Assembly (NCBI GenBank): GCA_030248195.1
Contig: JASAND010030439.1
Span: 42,035 to 106,034 of the forward strand
Length of the DNA: 64,000 bases
Direction of reading: 5' to 3'
From: Trissonchulus latispiculum
Taxonomy: Eukaryota > Nematoda > Enoplea > Enoplida > Ironidae
Shown piece by piece: positions 42,315-54,479 of the stretch; within the stretch, counting starts at the first letter, position 1; each line of letters begins with the position of its first letter. The position numbers and the translations under genes are program-made. The notes below the pieces were generated by a model. It worked only from the letters and a program-made list of their open reading frames with translations. It had not been told where the DNA came from and ran no database searches.

Positions 42315-44270
42315 TTATCTTCCTTTTCCCACTTCTCTTTTCCTTATAATTTTGAATATTTCTCATTTACCATTTTCTGCAGCTAATAAGCGGCAACTTG
42401 GTCATGGTGGAATCAATTTGTTCAAATTGAAAACAAACGTTTGCGAATTTTGTCTGCTCTTGTCACCTTAAGCCGCGTTACTCTATTCACTTGTAGTAGT
42501 ATCAATATATCAGTGCTGGTGGTACACACCCTTTAGAGCATCGTTTTCAAACGAAATATCTCTCACAAATTTCAGAATTAGAAAGAGATCGAGTTATTAT
42601 GATCCTTATAAGGACACATTCTACTGATGATATAAAACAAGCAAAGGTATTTTCCAGCTTTTCAGGCAAACCAGTTGAATTACAGACTGACAGTCTTTAA
42701 ACGCCTATTTCTCCTTTGACTTGACCATTTAAAATTTTGTGTGTTTAAACCGTAAACATAGCAAATTTTAGATTTTTCGATTTTTCGATTTTTTTAGATT
42801 TTGCTGAATTTCTCCAGTGTAAGCATCCTATGGCATGGAAAAACATGTTTTTGTTGGTTTTAAAGCCAAACTGAACCCGTTTTAGTGAACAATTGGCTGT
42901 TACGAAATTGAAAAAATTTGGCTTGTATTTTGCTTGATTTCGGTCATCTGGACAACACACAGAAAGATAGGTAAAAGGAGACATAGGTAAAATCTATATC
43001 GAATTGACCAAGAGGCTCTACTTAGCTAAGAACTGCATGAATTTTTCCTTTTCTGCTACAAAAGGTCATCTTGAAATTTGGGTCTTTTCTCGAACATGGG
43101 GTTTTCACCACCATGTCTAGGGTCACCCCCCGATCGCACCACAGGCACAAGAGTCAAATAGCACATGCCATCGTGAAGTTTAAGACATATCCTCTGTGTA
43201 AACTGTAATTAGTTTTGGGCTAGGTTTTCCAGTAGTGTAGCATGGCACACCAAAATTCACCAAAAATTTCAAGTCACAAAAAATTAGCTGATAAGCAGAT
43301 AGCTAGATAGCTGATATTAGCTGATAATTCTTCAATAAAAGTCAAAAAAAATTTGAAAACGCACGACTGCAGCTTTTTTTAAAAACAGCAATCGTGCTTA
43401 CATGGCAGTGTTTATAGAAAAATCGACGAATAATCAATGAGAGTAGCAAGTATTTAATGCTATGATGCTTGCATAAGCTAAATTTAGCTGCCGCCGAATT
43501 TTATTTATTTTTTCAGCCACATTCCAGCACACAGCAGCCATATCATTCCCCAGCCGGCACTGTGACGTCCAACTCAGTACCGACGTGTAGCTTCCTGCTT
43601 TTGTAGAGAACATTAACGATGACATTAAGCTTGTTATTAAGATTGTTTAAGCCTTGTAATTCATACATACGCTGCATGCCGGGTTTTCTCTCTGGATCGT
43701 GCTCGAATCAGCTGCGCCCATCAGAGCAGCACTCAGTAACAATCAACTTATCCGGCATATCTAGGAGCAGGGCTAGCAGACTTTGATAGTTGAATCGACG
43801 ATAATCGATGCTGTGGCCATTCGATCCCTAGAAATACATGCAAAAAATAAATCATTCACTAACAAAGCTGTCTAGCAGAGCTGTCTAGGTTTGAACTCTG
43901 CTGTACACACTGCGGAAGCATGCAGGTAACTGTACGCTTCTGCAACAACTTAGATTAGGGACCGGCCTCTCAGCATGCAGCGTGTGTATAACTTATACGC
44001 ACGCTACACTGTGCATTATATATCTGATAAACGCTGTTGGATGTAAATTTATTATTATGTGAAGATGCTTTAATTTTAGCCTGAACTATAGCTCAGACTT
44101 GGAATTGAATTTAAGGAATCTTAAATGATCCGACCTTGTTCTAAATTCAGAATCCGATGTAGCCTGTTTAATTGTCTATGATAATTATTCCTGAGATGAG
44201 ATACACGAAAAGGGGGCAGTGTTAAAAAGTATACATTCATGCACACAAACCCTTGCACAATGTATTTCAA
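42315..44270. other. No identifiable gene
   Basis: Unique AT-rich sequence. Weak features only: GATT/TTTTCGATTTTTCGATTT patch at 42765-42800 and a TAGCTGATA repeat at about 43290-43330. Short frames at 42745-42984 and 43434-43625 (minus) show no domain. Confidence 0.4.
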
Positions 44271-44278
44271 AGAAAGGT

Positions 44279-44450
44279 TTTGTTCCACCTGGAGGTGGAA
44301 CTTCTTACGCGGAAACTATCTATGAAACTATCTATGATCTGTACATTCACTGCAGCTCTGCAGTAGATTGGGCTCTATCTTCAGCACATGCCTAGTATAG
44401 TGTGAGTCCATTTTTTTAAACTACAGGGGGCTAGGAAATTGTTGTGCAGT
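44279..44450. repeat. Hairpin TGTTCCACCTGGAGGTGGAACT and flank, related to ~6711
   Basis: The inverted GTTCCACC/GGTGGAAC hairpin at about 44281-44299 and downstream ATCTTCAGCA..GCCTAGTAT resemble the segment at 6711-6825 (TTCTGCC/GGCAGAA and ATCTTCAGCATTGGCTTAGTAT). This suggests a diverged dispersed repeat. Confidence 0.4.
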
Positions 44451-44814
44451 CCTATTTTGTTAAGGTATTTTCAAAATTTTATAAATTTACAAGTTTGTAT
44501 TCAATTAAAGGTGATATCAATTTTTTTTAAATTTTATCAAAATCAAAATTAGACGGAGGGGGCAAGAACAGCTTTCTAGGTAACTTTACTCGCGGTACTT
44601 TAGTAGTTTATTGCGAATGTCGCCCCCTGCTGCAGTTTCTGAGAGCCAGATTATATTGTCACCGTTATATATAATATGCAAGTTAAGTAAATTTCCTTTT
44701 CAGTCAGTTTGCATGCGTCAACTCGTGTTCACGTCGTTATAAAGCTGAATGGCTCCGGAGTATCTATAGACTGGTATAGGCGGGTTGAGTTAGAATGTTA
44801 TTACTGATCTATAG
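44451..44814. other. No identifiable feature
   Basis: AT-rich unique sequence; the last bases form the left TSD of the next element. Confidence 0.4.
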
Positions 44815-45198
44815 CAAGAGTACATAATAATAAGAGTATGCCACTAGGCAAGCTCTATGTTATCAGAGCAAAAACTATGCTCTGCTCGCTAACGGCCCAC
44901 CCCCGCCCCGCAAATTAAACCCATCACTTCAAAGAATTTGGCGCGCTATGTTTGTGTTCTAAAGCTCAAAGCAGGCACAAAATTCGCGCACGCATTGCTT
45001 GTGTTTTTGAGCTTAAGCACATAAACATAGAGCGAGTGAGCGTACCCCCGTTTCGACTAGGTACTGATTTGCGTGGGGTGGGTCACTAGGGTCTGATTTG
45101 CGGGAGGGGGGGGTGGGCCGTTAGCGTGCAGAGCATAGTTTTTGCTCTGATAACATAGAGCTTGCCTAGTGGCATACTCTTATTATTATGTACTCTTG
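44815..45198. mobile_element. CAAGAG-type MITE, copy 1 (384 bp)
   Basis: The termini are CAAGAGTACATAATAATAAG and its complement, with ~105-bp inverted arms (GCTCTATGTTATCAGAGC inside them) and internal C/G runs. The flanks TCTATAG and TCAATAG agree at six of seven positions, a 7-bp target duplication. It encodes no protein. Confidence 0.8.
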
Positions 45199-45608
45199 TC
45201 AATAGGTATGAGTCAACCGCCCACCACAGTTGGAAACTCTAAATTATTTTGGTTAAAGCTTCTTCTAACCGCTGCATACCTATCCAACTTGATGGACAAT
45301 TGAGAACGAGCTTGCAACGTACCTAGTGACTGACAAAAATTAAAGTCAATTTCGTAATAATTCAAATAACAATCGAATTCTGACAGAATAATATTGGAAT
45401 CGGAATATTTACACGTCCTTCTGCCAGATAGGCTCAGTTGTGGAACAGTTCTCCGTTTTGGGGTCAGCTTGTTGAAATAACCCCGCCTTTAGGCAAGCTT
45501 ATGTATCCGATATAATAGTCAGATTATACGCTAATTTTATTGTTCCAGTAATGACAATGACACAGTAATGTACTCACACTCACTGTTGACTTCACACAAC
45601 ACTTTTAG
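45199..45608. other. No identifiable feature
   Basis: Unique sequence between MITE copies. It ends with CTTTTAG, the left target duplication of the dimer. Confidence 0.5.
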
Positions 45609-46382
45609 CAAGAGTACATAATAATAAGAGTATGCCACTAGGCAAGCTCTATGTTATCAGAGCAAAAACTATGCTCTGCACGCTAACGGCCCACCCCCCC
45701 CCCCCCCCCCGCAAATCAGACCCTAGTGACCCCCCCCCGCAAATCAGTACCTGGTCGAAACGGGGGTACGCTCACTCGCTCTATGTTTATGTGCTTAAGC
45801 TCGAAAACACAAGCAGTGCGTGCGCGAATTTTGTGCCTGCTTCGAGCTTTAGAACACAAACATAGCGCACAAAATTCTTTGAAGTGATGGGTCTAATTTG
45901 CGGGAGGGTGGGCCGTTAGCGAGCAGAGCATAGTTTTTGCTCTGATAACATAGAGTGTGCCTAGTGACACACTCTTAGTATTATCAAGAGTACATAATAA
46001 TAAGAGTATGCCACTAGGCAAGCTCTATGTTATCAGAGCAAAAACTATGCTCTGCACGCTAACGGCCCACCCCCCCCCCGCAAATCAGACCCTAGTGACC
46101 CCCCCCGCAAATCAGTACCTGGTCGAAACGGGGGTACGCTCACTCGCTCTATGTTTATGTGCTAAGCTCGAAAACACAAGCAGTGCGTGCGCGAATTTTG
46201 TGCCTGCTTCGAGCTTTAGAACACAAACATAGCGCACGAAATTCTTTGAAGTGATGGGTCTAATTTGCGGGGGGGGGGGGGTCAGCCGTTAGCGTGCAGA
46301 GCATAGTTTTTGCTCTGATAACATAGAGCATGCCTAGTGGCATACTCTTAGTATTATGTACTCTTGGTATTATGTACTCTTG
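45609..46382. mobile_element. Head-to-tail dimer of the CAAGAG MITE
   Basis: Copy 2 (45609-45984) runs directly into copy 3 (45985-46382). Only the outer ends show a target duplication: CTTTTAG at 45602-45608 and 46383-46389. Copy 2 lacks the last ~10 bp of its right end at the junction, and copy 3 has a 16-bp terminal repeat (GTATTATGTACTCTTG twice). Internal C-runs reach 18 bp at about 45694. Frames in both copies are artefacts. Confidence 0.85.
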
Positions 46383-46389
46383 CTTTTAG

Positions 46390-47980
46390 GTATAAAAAAG
46401 TACAAGTACACGCAGCTGGTGATAAATTGAATCTATTACAACTATTGAATTTACTTATACATTTTAAAAATCGTTGTAAAAATCTCCCGTGGCATGGCTA
46501 GCTATTTAACATGAGCTATTTATGGTTTATTTATCCATGGCTATTTAGTATGAGTACGACTGAAAACAATGCAATTATCTATTAACGTTATATGCTTTAG
46601 CATTTATCTGTCAAACTGTGCAAGTAACAACTAACGGTGAACAGAAAACAATAATAAAAGGCATTAGCGATTCAAGGCAGGAACAGCAAAAATCCACGGA
46701 TTTTTGCTAAACCAGCTAAAAAAGCAGAAACCACATCAATAGCATGATTCCAAGGAATTGGGACACTGTGTTGGAATTTTGCTAGTTGTGCAGTCTGACG
46801 GAAATTTGTCCGGAAAGCTGCCAACTGTGCTGGGATGTTGCTTTTTCGCAGCCAATGCGGAAAGTTGCTTGGAAAGTAGATAATTGGGCGACCAAACCAC
46901 TTTACTGGGGTGCTGTGCGCTGAAGGCTGAATACGCAACCTGGACTTGGAGATAGTTCCAAGCCGACCTCGACAAGCCTCGCCAATTAGAACCCAATAAT
47001 CGTGAAACTTAAGCTCAACCCCACTAAATTACCCCGAATAAAGACCCTATGTACCCTCCTACCGAACTAACAAATCTAAATCCTAGCTAAAATACTATAG
47101 GCCAAGTGGCCGAGTTACAATAGTTATTATAACAAGAGGGGGGATACAAACAGTTCAAATGGATATGACACTTACAGATTATTGGTCCAGAAGTAGACAG
47201 GAAATGTTGATATGGAGCATAAAAATAGCAAATATAGAATAATTATAATGGCAGAAACGTATAATTAATTTACTTGGGTGACCCCCACCCAACCTATCGC
47301 CAGATTGGGAGACTTTCTACTCGTCTAGCAAGACTTTCGAAAGCGCTAGAGGACCCCAAGAATAGCCAAGATGTAACACTGGACATAAATTTCAAGAGAC
47401 GTAATACTCGCGAAAAAGACCACCGACTCACAAGAAAGAAGTAACTAGACTGACTGGGCTTTTTAAAGTAACGAAAGAACACCCAGTCACGCGAGCACAC
47501 GTGACCTGCCCAGCCAATCAAATTTTGAATAGACTTTTGAGAGAATTTCGAAACCAAACCAGACAAATTGCTGATCTATCTTTGCAAAAAGACATACAAT
47601 TACATTATTTCAATCACAAATTATAAACTATCGGGGCAATTTTAACAAAAACGAGATACATAAGTTCGGAGTAATTTTAGAAGAAGAATCTTTTTAAATA
47701 ATAATAAAATATGACAGTAGGGCATCACCGCCCTACTGTACATATATGGGTATATAGTAAACCGACCATGCTTGTATTTATGAACATTTTTTGAAAGCGA
47801 CGGAAGGGGAAACGGGAAAAGGGTACTGCGTTGGCAGAACCCACTAAAACTGCGTTTGTCTGTTTCCACGTTGACACATACGTAAAGTGAATCGAATACC
47901 ATCCATTCTATGTGCGTTTTTTCGAAGGCGATGGAAGCAACTGCTCCTAAAACATGGATTTTCGGATCTTTTGCGCTTTT
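46390..47980. other. No recognised gene
   Basis: Minus-strand frames at 46672-46996 and 47294-47566 lie in GC-richer patches and could be exon remnants, but no domain or consistent splice pattern is visible. Confidence 0.4.
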
Positions 47981-48009
47981 CCCCCCAGCCCTAACTTTTG
48001 TTTTTTTTA

Positions 48010-48300
48010 ACCAATAACCTTGAAATTTTGTGTGGGTGCATACTGGAGGCTGATGAATTCAAAAATTGAAAAATTTAAAATTTTAGTTTTAGAACCAAAA
48101 CATTTTCTGAAAGAATTTTTGCTCAAAACTTGCATACATAGGTTTTCTGGGGCGCATGAGCATGAATCTAAAATTTCTTTTTCGATTCAGCTTTTCGTTA
48201 GCTCAGTATATGCTTACATGTTAAGCTTACAACTTTAGCTTATACTGAGCTAACTAAAAGCTGAATCGAAGAACGGATTTCAGATTCGTGCTCATTTTTT
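48010..48300. mobile_element. Core fragment of FB foldback family
   Basis: Contains the left inner arm and the central CGATTCAGCTTTTCGTTAGC / GCTAACTAAAAGCTGAATCG hairpin typical of FB, then breaks off at about 48295. The outer GGGTC termini are missing. Confidence 0.6.
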
Positions 48301-50485
48301 CTTTCGTCTCTTCCCTGGTGGGAACTTTTTGCGAGCGGTCTGGCCACCGCACCTGCCCCACTTTTGAAATAACAGGTCGCTCCAGCGAAAATTATAGGTT
48401 TGGTCCCCTAAAAAGTACAAGTTTTGATGTCTCATCTACGATAGTCGAAAAACTCAAAACAAAACTAAAGGTTTCTTTGCTAATTTCTACAGAAAGCTCG
48501 TGTTTACAAAACTAGAGCTGTACTTAGTATTGTCTACAGGAAACTCCTGTAATTTTTAAATTCTTGTTTGAACTAAGCTAGCGTAGCAAACGTTAAATAC
48601 AATCAGGATTAAAAAACGGGTTATCTTACGTGTTCGGAAATAACCTGAGAATGTCTTCTCTACCGGCCGTTCTTCATGAAGCTATAGACCAATCAATTAA
48701 GTTAATCCAAACGTTGATATTGATTCCCTAAATTAGTTAAATCAATCCTAAAAACATTCAATTTGCAGCAAAAGCAGAAAAATTGTGTTCAAGACTCTGT
48801 TGGTAGGAGGCTTCGATGCGAACTAGCTTCATCGAATTTCTGGTAACAATACTTTAAAAATATAGTTTATTTGTAGTGTACTCAGTGTACGTAGTGGTGT
48901 ATGTGGTGCAATGAAGACTTAAAACAGAAATAGCGTCAACTTGCGACTATGCACACTAAGCACAGCTCAAAATCCAGAACGTGGACGATACTTTTCCAGT
49001 CTGCATCCGTCGAATCAGTATGTACGAATAAACATAATGAATCAAGAGCATGACATGAGAATGCAACGTCAGTCAGCAACTGAAGAATCCGTAACATTAA
49101 CTGAATGTTAATCAAATACTAAATAGTTATATGAGGATAATTTCTGCATTTATGCTGAGGGTCTGCATTCTGCTTAGGGTCTGCATTTATAACGATTTGG
49201 AAAGTTAATTACATACTTTCCCAAAGAAACCGCCCTTCAGCATATTCTAAAACACCTTCTCCATTGCTTTAGCCGGAATCATTATATAGCACAAATATAT
49301 AAACGAACACCAGTTAGGGAAATACTTCCGAAATTGCCAACCACTAGATTGCAGATTTTGTTATCTAATTCCAGTTAACACAACTTTTTAAAATGATCTA
49401 TATTCTATTTCTCTGCAAATTTCTGACTACACTGTGGTAAGACTACGTTTACGCAATTGGAAGAACACAAAGTCCTGTCCTGTCCTTCCTTAGTCCTATT
49501 TTTAAATAAACTGATTATAGGATCTTTCTGATATACTCGGATGTTGAGACTAAGCTCTCACGTCAAGAGTCAGGAATTACACGGTCCAGAAATAAGAACA
49601 AAAAACATTTGATTTAGAGCAATATGATCTGGTGATATAACGATAAAACCTTAGGCGGACAAAATGCATGCAGAACTAAAGAACACCAAAAGTAACCTTT
49701 TAATTTGAAATCTAAAAAGCTTTCCAAAAGCAAACCCGTTAACATAATGAATATACAGGGACAGCAAACTCTAGTCTAGGTAGTAGGCGTAACATAACAG
49801 TATATATATTGTTCAAAACCATTGTTTCAAAACCAATGCAATGTGCGGAAACAAACTGTACGAACTACCGTATCTCTCTTCTTTGCCAAACCTCGCAAAC
49901 ACATTTTCTCATGTCTTTACGCAAGTGACAGAAAGGAAACGCCTAACGCTTTAAAAGCTATACGAAGATACAAGAAGTCGCAGATTTCTGCTGTCAATTT
50001 CAGTAACGGTTCTCTGAAGAAGGCCAGACAAAAGACAACTTTGAATTGCACAATCTAGCAATAAACGTTTGACAAGAAACGCTATACAGAAAAACTATCG
50101 AAGTATAGCAATATTAACGGGACACTGCTCTACAGTTTAAGTCTTTTACATAGAATTTCTCCTCATGTAACAATTCAGCAGCAAAGGGAAAACAGTAAGA
50201 AAACAGAAGACACTGTAACAAAGTTAAAAATTTTAACGGAAACCATCGTGCCACAAGGTCATAAAGCTACTGGCTTTTAAAATTTTCCGAAGCACTTCTA
50301 TACACTAGTTTTCCGTAATACAGTATGAATAACGGTCTAATAAATGGTGTATGCGCAGGGTAGCTAGTTACAACGAAAAGACATTTTATGATCTTAGGAA
50401 CCCTTCAATGTTTAAAATGGGCAAATTGCAAACGGGAACTTTCATATTTCACTGAAATACTTCCGTTGAGGACTTACTATCTTTC
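48301..50485. other. No identifiable gene
   Basis: AT-rich unique sequence. Frames at 48288-48515 and 49822-50058 are short and unrecognised. Confidence 0.4.
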
Positions 50486-50488
50486 TCT

Positions 50489-51472
50489 GGGGTCTTATCT
50501 CGATTATCCCCACCACTCAGGAGGACAGTGCGAACTCAATCACTGTGCTTCCACCCGTATTAGGCTATATCATTGAACAGCACACTTTGAGGTCGTCTCA
50601 CTTTGGTGCAAAGGCTGTCTTGCCGTTATTTTTTGCATCAAAGACTCGTGCTGTGTGCTGCTCCTCGGGCTAGCCGCCAGATATGGCAACGCCGAGGCCG
50701 ACGGAGCATGTGCTTTTTAAAAAGGAGGAGACGTCATCCGTCGTGATGTCGACCAGGCTTTGAGACTCCTTCTGGCAACTTGGTTGAGTTGTTTTTGACC
50801 AACCTTAGGAGGCCAGTTTCGGCTAACACTTTGCACCTTCGGGTGATGATCATCACATTGTGATGTCTAATGCAGCAAACAACAACAACAACTCAAAATC
50901 CTTAAAACTTGACCAAAAGTGCTAAAATTTGGTGTGGGTATGTTTTCGACCACGCTGAGTATAAACATATAACAAACATATAAGCGAAATTCGATTTTTT
51001 TATTTCTAAAAGGGGGGACCAAGCGAAATTGACAAAAATGTTTTGTCTTTGATTTTGCTGAAAAGATCTATATTGGGGTTTTCGGGGTCGTAGAAAACGA
51101 ATCTGAAGTCAGTTTTTCGATTCAGCTTTTCGTTAGCTCAGTATAAGCTAAGGATTTAAGGTTAAGATGTTAGCTTATATTGAGCTAACGAAAAGCTGAA
51201 TCGAAAAACGGACTTCAGATTTGTGTTCTACGGCCCCGAGAACCCCTATATAGATCTTTTCAGCAAAATCAAAGACAAAACATTTTTCGGTTTCCCTTGG
51301 TCCCCCCTTAGAAAATCCCCCATTCGAAAAGATAGAATTCCACGAAATCGAAAAATTTCGCGATATTTGAACTCACAGTGGTCGAAAACATACCCACACC
51401 AAATTTTTGCTCACTTGGACAAGTTTTAAGGATTTTGAGTGGTGGGTGGGGTGGCAATCGAGATAAGACCCC
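50489..51472. mobile_element. FB foldback element interrupted by a retroposon
   Basis: Ends GGGGTCTTATCTCGATTATC and its complement. Inner arms (CTCAAAATCCTTAAAACTTG, GTATGTTTTCGACCACGCTG) and the central hairpin match 18931-19528. The left arm is split at ACTCA by the insertion at 50520-50890. Confidence 0.8.
50520..50890 (+). mobile_element. Small retroposon with (AAC)n tail inside FB
   Basis: The FB arm sequence is interrupted between ACTCA (50515-50519) and a duplicated ACTCA (50891-50895). The ~371 bp insert is GC-richer than its surroundings and ends CACATTGTGATGTCTAATGC then (AAC)n. Target duplication plus a simple tail indicates target-primed reverse transcription: a SINE or a 5'-truncated LINE. 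A GGGTGATGATCATCAC hairpin near the 3' end may be the recognition signal. No tRNA-like head is seen. Confidence 0.65.
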
Positions 51473-51615
51473 AGATCTGTACCGGTTGTTCAGTGTTACG
51501 TTTGTCAAATAGCTTTTGCTTTTGATGTTGCCATTTCAGTTTGCTCCGTATAATATTTAGCATACAGTCTTCAAACACAATTCGCTAGTCCGAAACAGGT
51601 TGGTTAACACAGCAT

Positions 51616-52635
51616 TCACCTGTCTCGGTAATGATGGGCTGCCCTCGCATGAACAACGGTAATTCTTGGGTGTGGCAGGAAGGCCCCCGCATTTGCCGCT
51701 ATTCGAACACATACACCATTAGAACTGTAAGAGTTAGAACTTGTAGCAGCAGTGCCTGCGCAGTTTGAAAGCTCGTTTGTAGAATTTAATGGCATTGTTT
51801 CTGTAACCATTGGTTTTCCTCCTGTTACTTTCGCTCTATTGACATTTTGAGGGCAGTCTTCCTGCAACGTTTCTTCTGTTTCATCATCGATCCAATTTTT
51901 CGAAGCAGAAGTATTCTGTACATTCCTTGCTTTGTTTGCAGTTTTGGATGACTCACTAAAAGCCTGACGAGATCTGTTCGCTCTACCTGTTGTAGTCAGA
52001 ACACGTTGTCTGTAACTTCTTGTCACCACGCGATTGCATGTTCGACTGTACCCACTACTCTCAGTATCATCCCCGGAATAATAAGCATTGTTTTGATTAG
52101 AATAAGTGACATCAATTTGGCAGCTCTCAGATTCTCTGTTCAAACAAATGTCTGGTTCTCATTAAAGGTAATGGTTCAGGTGACGGATCAAGATTATCCA
52201 CTTCGCGCGCGCATCCGTGGTTGAGATGCCGCCGTCTTCAGCACAAACACAGCTTTCTTTGTTAATACTACCGGATAAGGACAGTCGTTTCAAGTCACTT
52301 GATTCATCCGACGAATGGTTTTGCTGCTGTCTTGGTCGCTTTCTTTACGGTAGCGCTCTCTCGTTGGAACTTGTACAATTTCCAACTTCGTTATAGGTAC
52401 AAAGGACTGAAGTTTCCTTTGCAACATCAAATGATTCCTTTTCCGAAGCTGTCCTGTTTGAACAGTTGATACTCCGTATGTACTTCTGACCCATGGAATT
52501 GAAACTAAGAGGCCGGTGTTCCACAGCTGTACGAGTAGACGTGTTCGATGAGTTGAACTGAACCTCGCACAGCTGGAGTTCTGTACTTCCTAACAGAACG
52601 ATATCACCAAGATGAAATCCTATTTGTTCACGCAA
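51616..52635 (-). CDS. Two-exon gene model, Ser/Asn-rich protein (left arm)
   Basis: Exon A 52635-52349 (starts LREQIGFHLGDIVLLG; no ATG, so an upstream exon is likely) ends at an ACC|GTAAAG donor. Exon B 52135-51616 follows a CATTTGTTTGAACAG acceptor. Removing the 213-nt intron joins the two frames in phase (2+1 nt) and eliminates the in-frame TAA just after the donor. The product is low in hydrophobic segments, rich in Ser/Asn/Thr/Arg, probably disordered. No family. It directly follows the pseudokinase N-lobe frame (52628-52867), so it may be its alternative C-terminal part. The other arm's copy (54629-55541) has lost the acceptor AG. Confidence 0.45.
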
Positions 52636-52790
52636 TAAGATTATCTACTTCCTGGGGTATGGGGGTCCGGTTCGAAAGTGTCCGGCTGATTGGACACCTG
52701 GTAAGAGGGATCATCCGGACACACGACCTGAACTCGTCCCACAGCCCTTTCTGGTTAACGAATCTTACTGCTGTAGTAACGTATCCTCCT
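51725..52790. repeat. Left arm of the pseudokinase-locus inverted repeat
   Basis: Reverse complement of 54480-55545 with few differences (a handful of amino-acid changes across two frames), spacer ~1.7 kb. Confidence 0.85.
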
Positions 52791-52867
52791 TTCCTATCAC
52801 GTTTTCGATATTCAGCTGGTTTGAACACAACCTTATTAGTGTGTCCGTCCAAGATTTTATAAGTCAT
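52628..52867 (-). CDS. Pseudokinase N-lobe fragment
   Basis: ATG at 52867, 79 codons. It starts MTYKILDGHTNKVVF, aligning with a kinase glycine loop but lacking GxGxxG. TTAVRFVNQ corresponds to the VAIK strand with Lys replaced by Arg. WDEFRSCVRMI corresponds to helix C. After the EVDNL end the frame stops within three codons, where the sequence diverges from the continuous version at 55558-56292. An AATAAA on the minus strand at about 52908 would end the gene upstream. Confidence 0.5.
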   Translation of the reverse strand: MTYKILDGHTNKVVFKPAEYRKRDRKGGYVTTAVRFVNQKGLWDEFRSCVRMIPLTRCPISRTLSNRTPIPQEVDNLIA

Positions 52868-52993
52868 CCAAAATATATGTAAAGTTTTGAAAGCTGTAGG
52901 CTTTATTTACATAAATAAGTACATTATACATACGTATATACATGTGTCCGTAGTCCGTGCACATGCTATATTGTTGTCATTATCTTAAATTGA

Positions 52994-53562
52994 TTAACAT
53001 TCGCAAACCGCCTTCAACTGATTAGCCCTGTGCAAAGCACAGTATCGAGCAACTCCCCGGACGCAAAAAGCGTGATCATTGCACGTAATGAATGGATAGG
53101 AGTCTGGTATGCTGCTGTAGGCAGGCATCTCAAGCTCCTCGCCATTCACCACCGAAATCCCCAATCCAGAATTCCGGAAAACGCCTTTGAGGAACTTAGC
53201 TTGGGCTGACCCCTTCGTTACAACCTGGACAACTCCCGTCTGGCGAATAATCTCGACGACGATTGCGCCCCAGTCCTGAGCGGTTGGATGGGACACAGAA
53301 GTGGTCCACTCAACGTCACTCCTTTCCAATGCCCAATTGACTTGACGACGTTGCTTGGATTCAGTTCCCCGAATGGCACTGGAGCCCTGATCATCGAACT
53401 ATATTCACAGTCCGGTCCGATTTCAGCTCTCTCTAGAAGGACAGGAGAGGAGTTGGGCACGCCAACCATATTCATAGAAATGTATATGTATGCAGAACGG
53501 TCGGACATTGCTAAAAGTTTAACATATAGCAGATTATGGTTTTTGTTTAGCCTGACTAGCAA
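52994..53562 (-). CDS. Overlapping coding-like frames, unknown gene
   Basis: Two minus-strand frames overlap: 53562-53218 (contains MSDRSAYIYISMNMVGVPN and a PVPFGELNPS region) and 53329-52994, open upstream to about 53400 (DWGAIVVEIIRQTGVVQVV, KFLKGVFRNSG, ending in KAVCEC). The simplest reading is one gene with a frameshift or a short intron near 53330-53400. No family is recognised. The GC content and residue patterns exceed those of the flanks. The plus-strand frame 53288-53668 is probably the shadow. Confidence 0.4.
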
Positions 53563-53669
53563 ACATCAATCCTACATGCTTACAAATACTATTGTCCAAG
53601 ATTACCTATTCGATTTGTGTCGTTTCTCATACAAAAGGGGTACCGCTGCCATTTCTAATCTATCTTAAT

Positions 53670-54410
53670 TGATACTTAGGTGGGGTCAAACAGAGGAAAT
53701 TAAAGGTCACTGTGACTGACATATTTTAATGTGATCAACAGTTTAAGGTTTCAATTAAAATCAAATCTAATTTAATTTAAGTTTCAAATCTGATTGGTAA
53801 CTTTTGTGCAGTTAGTTGTATGTTTTTCTCAAATTATGGCTGATGTGTTATCTAAACTAAATTTTTTTAAAGCTTACAATCCTCCAAATACTCAAGGAAA
53901 CTATATCTTCCCAACGCTTTACCTCTACCTTTATCTTTACTGTATAGATGTGTTTCCACGCATGTCTGATTGATTGGTTAAAATTTTAAAAATTTAAATT
54001 TTCAAAGGGGGACCATGAGAAACCAACACATTTTATCATGGACCTTGTTGAAACATCTTATGGGGTTTTCTAATTGTAAATTCGTAATTATGTGTTATTC
54101 GTTCTTTGGTCTGTTATTTACAGTAACTTTTTGTAAATGTTTATATTTTGTTTTTGAAAGTATCAAATATCGCAAATTCTCATAAGGTCGGTAATAAATC
54201 ACAAAAATTCTCATAAATTCATGAAATTCGTCAAAATTTATTTATAGAACCTTATAAACTGTAACTTTATAACTTTACAAAAAATTTGATATGGTTTTGT
54301 AAAAACAAAATTATAGTGACCGTTTTCCGTAAACGTCATAAGACCTTTAACTTAACGCATGAAGAGGTGTACGGTAGAAGTGCTGGAAAAGGAGAATTAG
54401 TTAGGCAGAG
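53670..54410. other. No identifiable gene
   Basis: AT-rich spacer between the inverted arms. A weak FB-like trace (AAAGGGGGACCATGAGAAACC at about 54005) is the only feature seen. Confidence 0.4.
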
Positions 54411-54479
54411 AAATCATGCTGAGTTAAGAGGCAGGTGATTAATAGCTCTCCCAAATTCCAAGAGTAAAATGTGGGAGAA

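Noticed and set aside
42775..42800. TTTTTCGATTTTTCGATT as an FB copy
   Set aside because: Only a short low-complexity resemblance; no GGGTC termini or central hairpin.
45632..46232. Frames with poly-Pro in the MITE dimer
   Set aside because: They arise from the C-run and element arms; the MITE is non-coding.
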